NCBI GenBank assembly: GCA_002286715.1
Contig: NSJX01000002.1
Location: 1,102,396 to 1,166,395 of the forward strand
Source of the DNA: Dentipellis sp. KUC8613
Taxonomy: Eukaryota > Basidiomycota > Agaricomycetes > Russulales > Hericiaceae
Reading direction: 5' to 3'
DNA: 64,000 nucleotides
Below the pieces are notes generated by a model. The model was not told the origin of the DNA and ran no database searches. It saw nothing but the letters and a program-made list of their open reading frames with translations. Shown piece after piece: positions 1 to 11,108 of the stretch. A program made the position numbers and the translations under genes. Within the stretch, counting starts at the first letter, position 1; each line of letters begins with the position of its first letter.

Positions 1-1303
1 CTGGTCGTAATGCTGCTGATTCGACGGGCCCGCGCCTGGCGTCTGCGGGGGCGACAGAATCGTCTCGTCCTGCGGGACGAACGAAGCCGCGCTCTCTTGC
101 TCGTACTGCCGCTCGTGCGACGACGGGCCTGCGATAGGGATCGGCGTGTCCCCGCGCAGAGAGGGCTCGATGTGCGACTCGCCGTTTTGAGGGTGCATGC
201 CGTTCGCAGAGGGCGGGCCCATCGTTCGCGCACGACCTGTCGGGCGACGGATGCCCGGATCCCCATTCCATCTGCGATGTCACTGAGCATGTGCGTCATG
301 GAGCGGATAGACGAGGGGGACACACCTGGAATGGAAAATGCCATACCAGCCCATGCGATGCCAGTGGTCGAGCAGCCGCGACGACAGATTGCCCACATGA
401 AAACCTGCTTTGCGCGCCGCGTATATCCGTCGCTCGTATTCCCTCACTCGGTCCACCTCGCTCTCCGTATCCACGTTGCCGCGCTGCATCTGCGCCGTGA
501 ATGTCTCGAAGGAGTAAATTTGCTTGAAGACCACAAAGTTGCGCTCGTAGCATCCTTTGACAGCCAGAAAAGTTTTTCGCCCGCCGAATGCATCCAGGGC
601 ACACTGCGGCCGGGATAGGTGAGAAATAAATTCTTCAAAAATGTTACCGGCAGGCTCACTTCGCGGAAACAGGTGTTCTTCTTCGTCCTCAGAGCATCGA
701 AGTGCTCGTCTTCTCCAGGGCCCATCAGCCAGTTGAACAACTTCGTCTTTTCATCATCTGTCCAATGGCGAGCGCCAGATGCGCCTCCATCTCCGTCCCC
801 ACCTTCGCCATCCTCGGTATCTTCTGGCTCGAAGGAAGTGTCGGCTTGCCTCCGCTTCTTCCCCGCATTGCCATTATACCCAGTCTCAAGCTGCTTGCGC
901 TTCTGCGGCTGAGCTTGCTGCCGATCGACAGTCTGCCCCGGCAAGTCGTGCGGGCCAGGATAGAAGAGATGATCGGTATGGTGTGGCTGCGTGTGTTCAG
1001 GCTGCAGCACATGCGGCGGTGGCGGGGCGTAGTGGCTATGATAGTGCTGTCTCGAGTCGAGGCCAAGGTGAGGATCCAAAGCCTGGACGAGAGACTTTGT
1101 TAATATGATGAGCGCTGTGCACCTGCAGGAGGATATCGAGCGGGCGTGCGTACCTGGCCGCTGGGGTCGACGTGGCCGTGGTCGACGCCGCCGTCGGAGA
1201 GAGGATTGTGACTTCATGGGGCACAGGGTGGATTGGGCACAGTGAGGATGAGAAGAGGAAGCGGTAAGCGATCGTGATCTTACCTTTGAACTTGGGCAGC
1301 CAT
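1..1303 (-). CDS. Myb/SANT-like DNA-binding protein, 3' end cut by window edge
   Basis: Putative nuclear DNA-binding protein. The start is the ATG at 1303 (MAAQVQ); a GT..AG intron joins it to SHNPLSDGG and a second to ALDPHLGLDS. A His/Pro/Gln-rich stretch and a basic RKQLE..GKKRR patch follow. Then comes a Trp-rich SANT/Myb-like segment beginning RHWTDDEKTKLFNWL, which runs across a third intron (CFRE | CALDAFGGRKTF) into GCYERNFVVFKQIYSFETF. After the intron near 270-320 the protein is disordered and rich in Pro, Ser and Gln up to the window edge, where it is still open. Introns are short with normal sites and no frame damage was seen. The Myb/SANT assignment rests on the spacing of aromatic and charged residues, so target and function are unknown. 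Confidence 0.75.
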
Positions 1304-1777
1304 TCTAACCGTCCAGCTTGAACCAATCCTGCTTATGCTCGTCGCGGTTTGGTTTACCAACAGCCGCGGTTTGACCCAACTGTGGCCTCGAGGCACACGT
1401 GCTTCATTTCCACGCGCACGTGAGTTTCCTTTTTTGCTTGCGCGACGCGTCCGTGTCTCGTTCGCTGTCAGTGTCAACAACGAAGTACTTGCTCTTCGTG
1501 CATGGCTCAACCAACTTCAGACAAGCTTTCGTAGTATCTACATGCTCGACCTGGCTTATTTGACTTCCTGCACACTTGCCATCACATCAAAACGTCTCGA
1601 ACGGGCGCCCGCCTCGGCGTCAGCACGAGCTCCACTCCCAGGCGTGCCAAAAACAAGCGCAAGAACCGTTACCGTGTATCAACGGGGTGCGCATTAACCT
1701 TAATCTACAACTATAAATACAAAATAATATACATTACGAGCAAGATCATAGCAATTGTGCACTTTTGAGCAAGATGT
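1304..1777. other. intergenic, no gene seen
   Basis: This is the spacer between the start of the Myb-like gene (going left) and the stop of the ankyrin gene. An AT-rich stretch around 1700-1745 (TATAAATAC on the plus strand) probably holds the ankyrin gene's 3' UTR. Open frames here are short and overlap on both strands. Confidence 0.6.
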
Positions 1778-4700
1778 TCACACCTGCACACCGGTCCGTG
1801 CTTCGATATCGCCTAGAACGCCCCTAATGACCTTGAGCCACGTCTCGACCTTGTCGACCTCCGCAAAGGCATCGTCCACCTTGTCCTCGACCTTCCGCGT
1901 AAGCAGCCGGTGGAGGACGCGGATGTCGTGCTCATCGCTGGTACTGTCCGAGATTGAAGCAAAGGACCCCAATGCGGAGCTCGCAGCAGATGATTCGATT
2001 GACGCCGAGGAGTTCGTTCTGGATCGGAGTGACTGGGGCGGAGAGGGAGGCGATTCGACCGTGGCGACAATGGAGGTGTCCCAAGCAAGAACTGCGGCGA
2101 GGCCGGCATCGAGAGAATGTGCAGAACGATGTTCCTGAATCAGCGTTTCGCGCGTCTATTTCGCCCATTAGCCGACGAACTGGCACAGAGGCCCGAAGGA
2201 CGTACTTTCAGAGCTTTTTTGATGATCTGCTCAGCCTGAACAAGTGCTCGGTACGCAGTCCCAATGGCGTGACCAGCCTACAGGGATGTTGAGTGGAGTC
2301 AGTGCCGAGCGAAGTATGTAAAACGTCAAAGCCACACACATCGGTGACCGATTGGTCGATCCTCGCAAGGTCCTTGCCCGCCGCAGTCAGCGCGCGGTAC
2401 GGAAAGAGCGTCTGCCTTTCCTTCTGCTCTGCATCCGTCTTGGATGACGATCCATTTGCATGCTCTTCCTGCTCGCAGAGCGTAGTCAGCGACGAGCGCG
2501 GTTCGGTCGACACCCTAGCGCTCGCCGCCGCGGGCGGTGCCTTGACAGGTCGCTCGGGCAGGATTTTGCGCTTGAACCAGGCTTTCAAACGCGCAGTCCC
2601 TCTGATCTCGGACTCTTTGCCATTTCCCGACTGGATCGCTGGCCGGCGGAGGACGCCGACCGAGGTATCCGCTCTGGGTCTGCGAGGCGGGGGCGAGCCG
2701 GAGGAAGGGGGTTTCAGTCCTGACGAGCTGCTCGACCGGCGCAGGTCGCTCATGCTCTTGGACGCCTTCAGTCGCGACTGATGCGTGGCTGATGCCGACA
2801 CCGAGCCGGAGTTTGAGTCGCCGTGAGGATTGTTCTGCGAAGCATACTTGGCTTCGAAAGGATCAAGCCACGGCGGCCAAGAAGCAAGCAGATCGTCGTG
2901 GATCTCTCCATTCCGGGGCTCGGGGAGATCAAGCACGTTGGATGTTGACCCGGGCTGCTCAGATCCGTTGTCCGTGACTTCGGCATGGCCATCTTTGATC
3001 ACTGGAGTCTGCGCGTCCTCGGAGTCAAGGTCGACTGCTGTGATATCAGAGTCCGCCGAGACGGTGGTATCGCTGCGTGACCGGCCGTGGGGCTCGCCAG
3101 ATGAACGCTTCCCCGCGGAAGCACTCTCCTTCCGCAGTTTCTCCTCCACGGCCTGCGCGACGGCATCGAGGAGGCTGTCGACCTTTGTCCAGTCGTCCTG
3201 CACATCGTGCAGGCCATCGCGGACTTCGTCGATTCGGGAGCGCAGCTGGGATACCACGTTCGTGCTGAGGGCGGTAGTCTGGCGAAGAACCGTCTGCAAG
3301 CGATCGAGATCTGAAACGGCTGACTGTGGAGCACTGTACAGTTCATGGGTGATGAAATGAAGATTTCGTAGTAGACGTCGGGTAGGAGACATAGGATCGT
3401 CCGTAGGCGATGGCACTGGGGCCATAGGAGACACAGGACTAGAACATTGTTGCATGCTTGTCATATCTGAAGCCACAGAAGCCAGAGACGGGATGGAACT
3501 GTAAGAATGCAGAGGCCGAACCGTCAACAGCGACGCAGACGAGTCTGGGCGCAGATGTTCGTCAAGGACGCCAAACACCGAACGGAATTCAGGTTTGGCA
3601 ATCTCAAGGGCCGTGAGCCTGCAACAATCATAAGTATCATACGTACTCGCATTGGATCTTGCAGACTTACCCCCGCGAATTTCTCATCTCGCGCACAGTG
3701 CCATCAGGGTCACAGTCCAAGAACGCGCGCAAGACTTCAGCGCTGTCGCCATGCTCGGCGGCGATATGAATACAGGTGTCCCTGTTGTGGTCCAGGGCTG
3801 CCAGAGGGGCGCCCAGATCACGTACAAGGTGTACAACAAACTGGTACAACAACTTCGTCGCCTCAGGGCCTCTGAAGGAGTCAGGGCCCCGCTTGCGACG
3901 CGCTAGGCAATGCAAGGGTGTACAGTTCCCTGTCCTGGAGAACAAGCTGACGTCCGCGCCGGCACGGTAGAGTATGTCCACGACCTCGATCGACGGAAGT
4001 CTGACGGAGACGCAGTAGTGGATGGGGCTCCAGTCCTGCGAGTCCGGCATGTTGACAAGCACGGGTGTGGCGGTCGCAGAGGCCGCTTCGGACGTGTCTA
4101 GGGACGGCAGGAAAAGCAGGGAGCGCAATAAAGGTAAGTCGGCAGAGATGATACACTTGACCAGGTTGCTCGTGTTCGTAAGGACATGGGAAGGCGAGAA
4201 TAGATGGGCGGGTGGAAGCGCGTGCACGTCAACGGAGGAATGCTTGTCCTCCGTTATCAAAAGGCGGTCAATATCGGCATATGCAGCAGAGCAGAGTTGT
4301 CTTTCGTTACCGGACTAACCGCTTCTTAGTGATCAAGCGCGAAAAAGGACAAGCCAAGGCTTACTTGACATTCATCGGCTCTGTGTTTTCGCAAAGCCTC
4401 TTCGCATAGCCATAGGACTTGCGAATGGCCAAGGGCGTACTGGATTGAGGTACGATGATGCCGGTCCCTGAAGTCAGGCCGGCCCCCGACGGAGAGCTGT
4501 CGGCGCAGCTTGAGTGAAATACACACTACGCCGGGAAGGGCGCGAACTTACAATGGGCTGGACAACGTCAAGACTGCCATCCCGAGCCGCGTCTGTGTTA
4601 TATGAAAATTCATGTAAGCGAAGGGACCCGCTACTCGCGGAAAGCCACGTACACATCAAAGGAGTAGCTCCATGAGCATCCGTTCCATTGACGGCGACGG

Positions 4701-5134
4701 CGCCCGAGCTGGATTCGAGTAGGATGCGAACGGCGTCAACTGCATTCAACCAGGAGGCTATGCCCAGAGGTGTAACCCCGTTCATAGCTTCCTGGGGCGC
4801 GTTCAGGGAGTATAGAGAGACATGTTGGTGTGATACCAAGAGGTGGAGGATGTTGAGCCGACTCTTGTTCATAAACGACGCGTCAGACGCGTCGACGTCC
4901 GTCCAGCTTGCGGTCACATCAACAATCGGCTCGAAGCAGACACGCAAAGACCACGCACCTCTCTCCCGTGATCGCACAGGCAACAGATGATCTGCCAGCA
5001 GCATCCGTCGCGTTTACATCTGCCCCAGATTCAAGAGCCCATCGCACCGCGTCCTCGTTGGCGTGTATTACGGCGTCTATGAATTCGGCGTTACGTGTCT
5101 GGTCGTCTGAAGGGGGGTGTTGTACACGGTGCAT
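1778..5134 (-). CDS. large ankyrin-repeat protein with disordered middle and helical C terminus
   Basis: This is a multi-exon protein of about 1,000 residues. It starts at the ATG at 5134 (MHRVQHPP) and at once shows an ankyrin unit (AVRWALESGADVNATDAAG). Further units are split over exons at 4980-4550 (NGVTPLGIASWLNAVDAVRI), 4530-4330 and 4260-3667 (DWSPIHYC, NCTPLHCLAR, DTCIHIAAEHGD), ending GLTALEIAKPEF across the intron near 3610-3670. A long Ser/Pro/Arg-rich region follows, with a predicted helical patch (RLQTVLRQTTALSTNVV). The last two exons end in a charged helix (KVEDKVDDAFAEVDKVETWL) before the stop at 1778. The penultimate intron is GTGTGT..CTGTAG, giving AGHAIGTAYRALVQAEQ. Ankyrin repeats mediate protein binding; the partner and compartment are unknown. 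Confidence 0.82.
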
Positions 5135-5949
5135 GGAGGGGTTCGTAGCGAGGATCGTTCAGAATGAGGCAGGTCCGGAAAACGACAGTCAAAAAGTCGG
5201 GGAAAGCAGCGGGAAAAGAAAGAAAAAGCACGGGCTACGAGGCGGGCTCGGAAGAAGGAAGGAGGAAAAGCCGCGATGGGTAGCGGCATTTATTCCTCGA
5301 GAAGACGTAATTACACGAGGCAAACCTGCAGGCGGTCCATCAAACGTCCAGTGCTTGAGAAGATCTTATGCGCGCTCGGGTGCCAGACATGGTTCGCACA
5401 TGAGCACATAATTGGGCAAACCTTTCCGCCTGCTCGTCCTGCCACAACGCTCGACCCCTCCGCATGCTTCCCACGTGTACGTCACCCGCTATCCGTCCCG
5501 AACCTCCCCCGCACTTGTGAAACTTATAGTACTAGCCCGATCCCCAACCAACCCCCATGGCACAACCCAGCACGCGAGCCTCAATAAAATCCGACTTCTC
5601 CGACGGCAAGCGTGTTATTCTCCGGACCAAGAGGCGAGCAGGGGAACCTGAATGCGCACGAAAGCAACACATGCGAACAAACCATGCTAGACCATAAGCG
5701 GAAGAATGATGAAATGCTAGATGCTGCGACTGAATGCTGATGCTGAGATGTGAGGAGTAATGTCTGCAATACGGGGGACGCGTGCGTGGATCGCATCAGA
5801 ATGCTATAGTAAATTGTAGTATAGTTACACAGTCGACACCCAGTCGAGATGAGCGAGCCGTGGCTGGCACATCGTTGTAGCGTCCGAAGAAAGTGGCAGG
5901 TGATACATATGTCGTGCAGAGTCATCGCGGAAAGATGTGCGGGTCGGGA
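5135..5949. other. intergenic: ankyrin-gene promoter and Mex67 3' UTR
   Basis: No gene was recognised. The stretch lies between the start of the ankyrin gene and the stop of the Mex67 gene, both on the minus strand. It should contain the ankyrin promoter (purine-rich on the plus strand around 5190-5270) and the Mex67 3' UTR. Open frames are short and overlap on both strands. Confidence 0.55.
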
Positions 5950-8367
5950 TCAGAGAAACGCGTCTCGTCCGAGGGTGCCCTGATACGTAACATGACGGTA
6001 AGCGAACAGAGCTCGCACGGCAATACGAAGAAACGCTCGGCAACTCACCTTGACCTGCTCGAAATTCGCCATTGCCCGCGCCATATCCCACCCATTCGTC
6101 TCCAAACAATCGATCGCAAACATTGCAGTCAGCTTCGTCTGCTGGGATAACTGCACAACAAGAGACAATTGTGCCTCGGGCTGAAAAGGAAGCTACGATT
6201 AAGATGGCACTTAAGCAAATAAAGTGAACGACGCACTATGTTCAGACCCGGCGGCAGAGCGGCCAGAATCGATGCCCTTGAAGGGACAGATGCCGAAGCC
6301 GACTGTGCCGAATTTGCTGCCAATGCTTGCACCAGGAGCGGCCCTGGCCTCCATGATTCGTGACTTGAGTAAGCCCGAACAACCAATTGATCCGAGAGGA
6401 TCTCAACGTCCCAGCCATTTGCCTTCGCTCTGCACCCGACCGAGGACCCGTCAGAATTTCGCTCGCCTACCGAACGAAGACAACTTACCGTGATTCTGGA
6501 GCAGCCGGCGCCAATATGAAGGACCGATCGAAGGAGCGTACACCACCTGCGGGTTCTGTTGCGGAAAGATATCAGAACACGTTTTACGTCCTGGTCTAAT
6601 CGGATCGACGAGTTCTCACCTTCTGTGAATTGCCCGTGAAGTGACAAAAATAACACCATTCGGTCTGGCTGCTGCACAGGCCAGGCGTCGATGCAGAATT
6701 TCTCAGACGGTCCGGTGATGTCGTGTTGTGTTTTCGGCAGCGAGATCATTGCCTTAATCGCATCTTCCCTCCCGATGTGTAGACTGTTCAACATCTTGTT
6801 GACTTGCCCTCCTACCCTACTGAGATTTCGAGAGCCAGCTTCGAGCCAGCCAGTCCATACGAGATTGCGCTGATTTGGCATTTCTTTCGAATACTGGAAA
6901 CCTTGGATTCTGGCTCGGGCGGGGATGGAGGTGCTGGCTTGGAAAGAGAATGTAGCAGATTCGTGATACACGTCAAGGAGGCTCAGTCGTTGGCTATCGA
7001 ATAATGGAAGGAACCTGCGGGGTATTTGAGCGGCAGTAAGACGTGAATAGCACAGAATAACCTACCGGCTGAGGAAATTGTTGATTAGTTCTTTGTCTAC
7101 TCCAGTCATGAAGGACGGGCCCATTTCTGCGGGAAACGTTCGTGCTGTTTGTCGCTGCTCGGCAGAGGGCGTTGGAGTTTGAGTCGAGGTCGGCGCATCA
7201 AAGGATATCTTCGTCACGGGCTCTTTGTCCAGCATTTCTAGCGAGGGGAATCGTCGGATGACGTTACTGGTGCACGGTCAATATTGGATCGTGTGGTCGA
7301 AGTAGTGCACTCACTTTTTGTATTCGTCTACCCGACTGTGCTTGTACTCCAGCTCTCGTAGAGGGTTCCCAATCAGAATCAGCTCCCGCAATTTCGTCAG
7401 CTTGTCCTTCTTCCCAGTCACCGACGACAGGCAGTCAAGGTCCTTCCAGACCCTCAAGCCATTGTTCTCTAATGAGAGATTCGCGATGTTGGGCAAGTAG
7501 TGAGCTATGGTGGAGAAATACTGCGCGCTCGACAAATTGTTGTTTGCCAACGATATTGTTTGTATCTACATGCAAATTTAATATTCGGCGTCAAGTCGCT
7601 TAGGAACGATGAGCACTCACGGGTGGTTGGAGGCTAGAGGCGATCTTGAAAATAACTGCCGCTTCCCGCAAAGAACTGCCTTTGCTTCCTGGAGCTGGTA
7701 GGCGATGCTTGATGAGAAGCTCGTCTTCGGCCATTCGCTGAGGGATGTAAGTAATTGAGACCCAGCAGCGCCACGAAAAATACACACCTCGAGGTTCAGG
7801 AATCTTTGCTCTGGGCTCCAGCGCTTTCGAACAAACTCATCCCAGACTTCCAACGCAGGTCGAGAAGACTTTGAGCCGGCAAGGTTTCTTGCTGTATTGT
7901 AAGACACCGCATTCCTACGCACACGGCCCGCCGCGGTCGGCCTTGCAGCACCACGAATTGCAAGGGCATCATCAGCTGTGGCGGCAATTCGAGCAGCAGC
8001 CTTGATGGACACAAGTACGACACACGACGAGGGCGATACAGGGTGAACAACGTAAGCTTGGTGTTATCACGAAGGAGGAGCGAAGAGGCGACACCGCGTG
8101 TGTGGCGCCCATCCAGTCGAGAGAGCGAAACAACCATATATTTACCATAGGATTCCGACCGGACTCTCTCAAACTGTCGACGAAGCCCAGCTGGCGACGC
8201 GAGCGGTTCTGGCTGCGAATTTTGGCGGATTTTGCTGTGCTTTTGCGACCGCCTGGCCGATCGGAGGCGTCGCGCATGCGCTCATCGCGGTCCATGAGAC
8301 CAGCACTCCGGAGGGCTGTCGTTGCAACAGATCGCGAGCCAGAAGCAGGCGAGGGCGTCTGAAACAT
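5950..8367 (-). CDS. mex67: mRNA export receptor Mex67 (NXF1/TAP family)
   Basis: Mex67 carries mRNPs through nuclear pores as a heterodimer with Mtr2. The order of domains matches the family. A basic N terminus ([12 protein letters not shown]) and an exon ending [11 protein letters not shown] come first. The leucine-rich repeats follow ([31 protein letters not shown]). Next is an NTF2-like domain starting about 7010 ([26 protein letters not shown] near 6590). A C-terminal UBA/TAP-C domain ([18 protein letters not shown]) is the FG-nucleoporin binding part, and the last short exon reads GTLGRDAFL then stop. At least eight exons join in frame. The start at 8367 is the first ATG of the N-terminal exon. 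The gene shares a 0.7-kb promoter region with the divergent AT-hook gene. Nothing suggests loss of function. Confidence 0.92.
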
Positions 8368-9077
8368 GAATGGTTATGTTGTGGATGGTGTTGAGCTGGA
8401 GACGACGCAAGAAGACAAGAACGAGCAAGGTGTGGTTGTGGTGGAAGACAACAAGTCGGCCGCCCAGCCTCACCTGCCGCGGTGGCTCTAATCACCCTCG
8501 GTCACGGCCCCGACCGCGACACGAGTCACATCCATTGTCACACGTTTGTGCTGACTCAGCTGCACCTCCCCGTTTTTCCGAGGTCTTTATTATCGGTTGA
8601 CAACCGCCTTGTTCGCCAGGTTTGGTGAAAACATTGAAACCGAACAGAGACCGCAGCCATCTCTTTCGCCATTTGCACCACTTCCTGCTCGTTTCTCACG
8701 CAGTAGGGTTACCGTCGCGGTCTCATTGTCCATACCCTATTGTTGTAGATCTTCGGTTTGGAACCCAGATTCTGTATACATACATAGCACCGCTACGCCG
8801 CAGCTACCAGCGCCCCGACCGGGAGTACTGTTGAGTGTGTTATCGCCATCCACGGCGATGCCTTGGAAGACAGCGCAGGCGGGGAGGGAGCGGGAATAAT
8901 CGGTTGTTGAAGGTTGTTGACCACGAGGCACATCGATGGATATTATTTTCCCACAATATCTTTGTTGAACCTGCCGGTCACCTCAGATTTGGTTCTGGTC
9001 CGCTACTTTGCTCAACTCTCCGTTTCGAATATCCCGCGTGCCTTTCGTCGACGTCTGCTTCCGTGCATGTGCGAATA
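8368..9077. promoter_or_regulatory. bidirectional promoter region, mex67 / AT-hook gene
   Basis: Two genes diverge from this 710-bp stretch. It has no convincing coding frame; the frame upstream of ATG 9078 is open but lacks an ATG before it. No clear TATA box was seen on either side. Confidence 0.5.
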
Positions 9078-11108
9078 ATGGATAACCTTCAACAGTACCA
9101 ACCCCTCTCGCACGCCCTACATCCGCCTGTCGTCCGGTCGCCGCAATACGCTTACGACACGTCCGGTCAGGACTACAACGCGAACGGGACGCGACGCGAA
9201 GAGGAGGAGGAAGAGGAGGAGGACGTGGTCGAGGGGGAACTGGATGCACACAATGGACCTCAAGAGACAAGTCCACAGCAACAGTCTTCGGAGAACAGGA
9301 CGGCGACAGGGTGAGTGCACAGTGTCACGCTGATATATCCCCAGAGACCACGCGATATCTAACTTTCCCTCGCCGGAAGTCCGGCCGCATCGACGAGTCA
9401 AACATCTGAGCACGCCGACCCGACCCTCGGCACTGCCTCTCAACCTCAACCCCCGCCAGCCCAGCCCGACCCCGACTCACCCCTCAACAAACGCCGCCCG
9501 GGCCGTCCAAAGGGCTCTCGCAACAGGAAGCCCCGCGAGTCTGCAAACAAGACTCAGCATAACTTTCACAGCTACACCACGCCCCCGACCATCGCGCCCA
9601 ATGTCCCTGGCCTCACCCCTCAGAACCAGCAATACTACGAGTTCCAATGGCGGATACTCAACCTTTGCTCTGAGTTCTACGGTGCTGCAGAAGAGCTTGT
9701 TGTACGTCATCTAGTCTATCTCCCTCAGTCATCAGTGCTTACATTTGCTTCAGAAAGCGACGCCGTCTGTGGTCATAGCCCAGTCTTACCAGATGGGCCC
9801 TGCGAGCAAGGTTGACCCACTGAACATGTTGAACGAAGCAAAGCGGATCTGTGATCAATTGGTCTGTCCGCATCTCACTTTTCACCATCCCATCTGACCA
9901 TTCCTTCAGCTTCAAAACCCGAGTCAACTTGTCGGCCAGCCGCCACCTTCGGTCTACCCCGCAATCTCTTACGGACAACCTGCTTCCGCGCCCTCCTCCT
10001 CGACACCTACCGGATCGGGTACGCCGGCACCAGCAGTCATCACGAACCCCCAATCTTTCGTCATGTCCCTGGGCATGCCCGGTGCATCTCATACGACACC
10101 GATGCCTGGTATGCCATATCCGACGATGTACGCGCCCCCGGCGCGCTACCCCACAGCTGGATACTACCAATATCCTGGGTACTACCCTACTATGCCTGCT
10201 CAGTCTTCCTCAGCACCGGCATCTGTCCCCGCGAGCTATGGGGGTAACAATACTGGTGCTACCACTTCTACAATCAACATGAACCCGACGAACTTGTCGA
10301 GCTCGTCTGGCGCATGGACTGAGGAGGAGACCGAAAGGCTGAAGAAGATGGCTGAGCAAAGCCGCTCGTCGGGAACGACAACAGAGATCGACTGGGATTG
10401 GGTGGTGGCCCAGTGGGGAAACACGCGGACGAGGTTAGTGCACTTTATCACTCCGGGTATTGCTCGACGGCTGATAGTACATGGGATTCAAGGCATCAGA
10501 TCCTGCTCAAGGCGACGTCGCTTGGTTTAAAGGAGAGCACAACCCGCGGAACAAAACGGCGACGCGAGACTGACCCTGCAAATCCCAACGAGGGCAACAG
10601 TCCGCGTACGACTGCGCCTTCTGCCCCTAGTGCTAGTGCGTCGGCTCCTGCCGCGCCTGTGGAAGCATCCCCTGCACAAAGTCATACAACCGCGTCGACG
10701 ACGTCTACACAGCCCTCGCCCGCGACGCAGCCGACGGCCGTGAAGCCAGTGTCCACTAACACCTCTACTACCACAACGACACATCGGCAAATGTCAAACA
10801 CGAATACTATGCCAGCGCAGACGCAATCACAGGCACAACCACAGATGCAAGCACCAACACAGACGCAGGCTCAAGTCCAACCGCAACCGCAACCACAGAC
10901 GTCCAATATGCCGTGGCCAATGCCCACAGTGGCGGCGAGCACATCACCCGTGATCACTGCGTCACAGACAGACCGCACGCGCAACGACTACTACCGGCCG
11001 CCTGCATCCTCAAAACCGCCCTCCGCGCAGGGGCAGATCCACCAAACCACCTCGCACCAATACATGTACCAGCCAAACGGCAATACGAGGGGGGACGGCC
11101 GACGATGA
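9078..11108 (+). CDS. AT-hook and SANT/Myb-domain nuclear protein
   Basis: Likely a chromatin-associated DNA-binding protein. The ATG at 9078 opens MDNLQQYQPLSHAL, followed by an acidic Glu run (near 9200-9235). After the first intron an AT-hook-like basic motif (KRRPGRPKGSRNRKPR) appears. A conserved-looking helical block follows (YYEFQWRILNLCSEFYGAAE), then, two introns later, a long Pro/Ser/Tyr-rich linker. The SANT/Myb-like domain begins GAWTEEETERLKKMAEQS, reads WDWVVAQWGNTRTR and continues over an intron into HQILLKATSLGLKES. The remainder is low-complexity Thr/Gln/Pro ending at TGA 11106-11108. AT-hooks bind the minor groove of AT-rich DNA; SANT domains bind DNA or histone tails. It is a different family from the Myb-like protein at 1-1303. 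The targets cannot be told from sequence. Confidence 0.85.
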
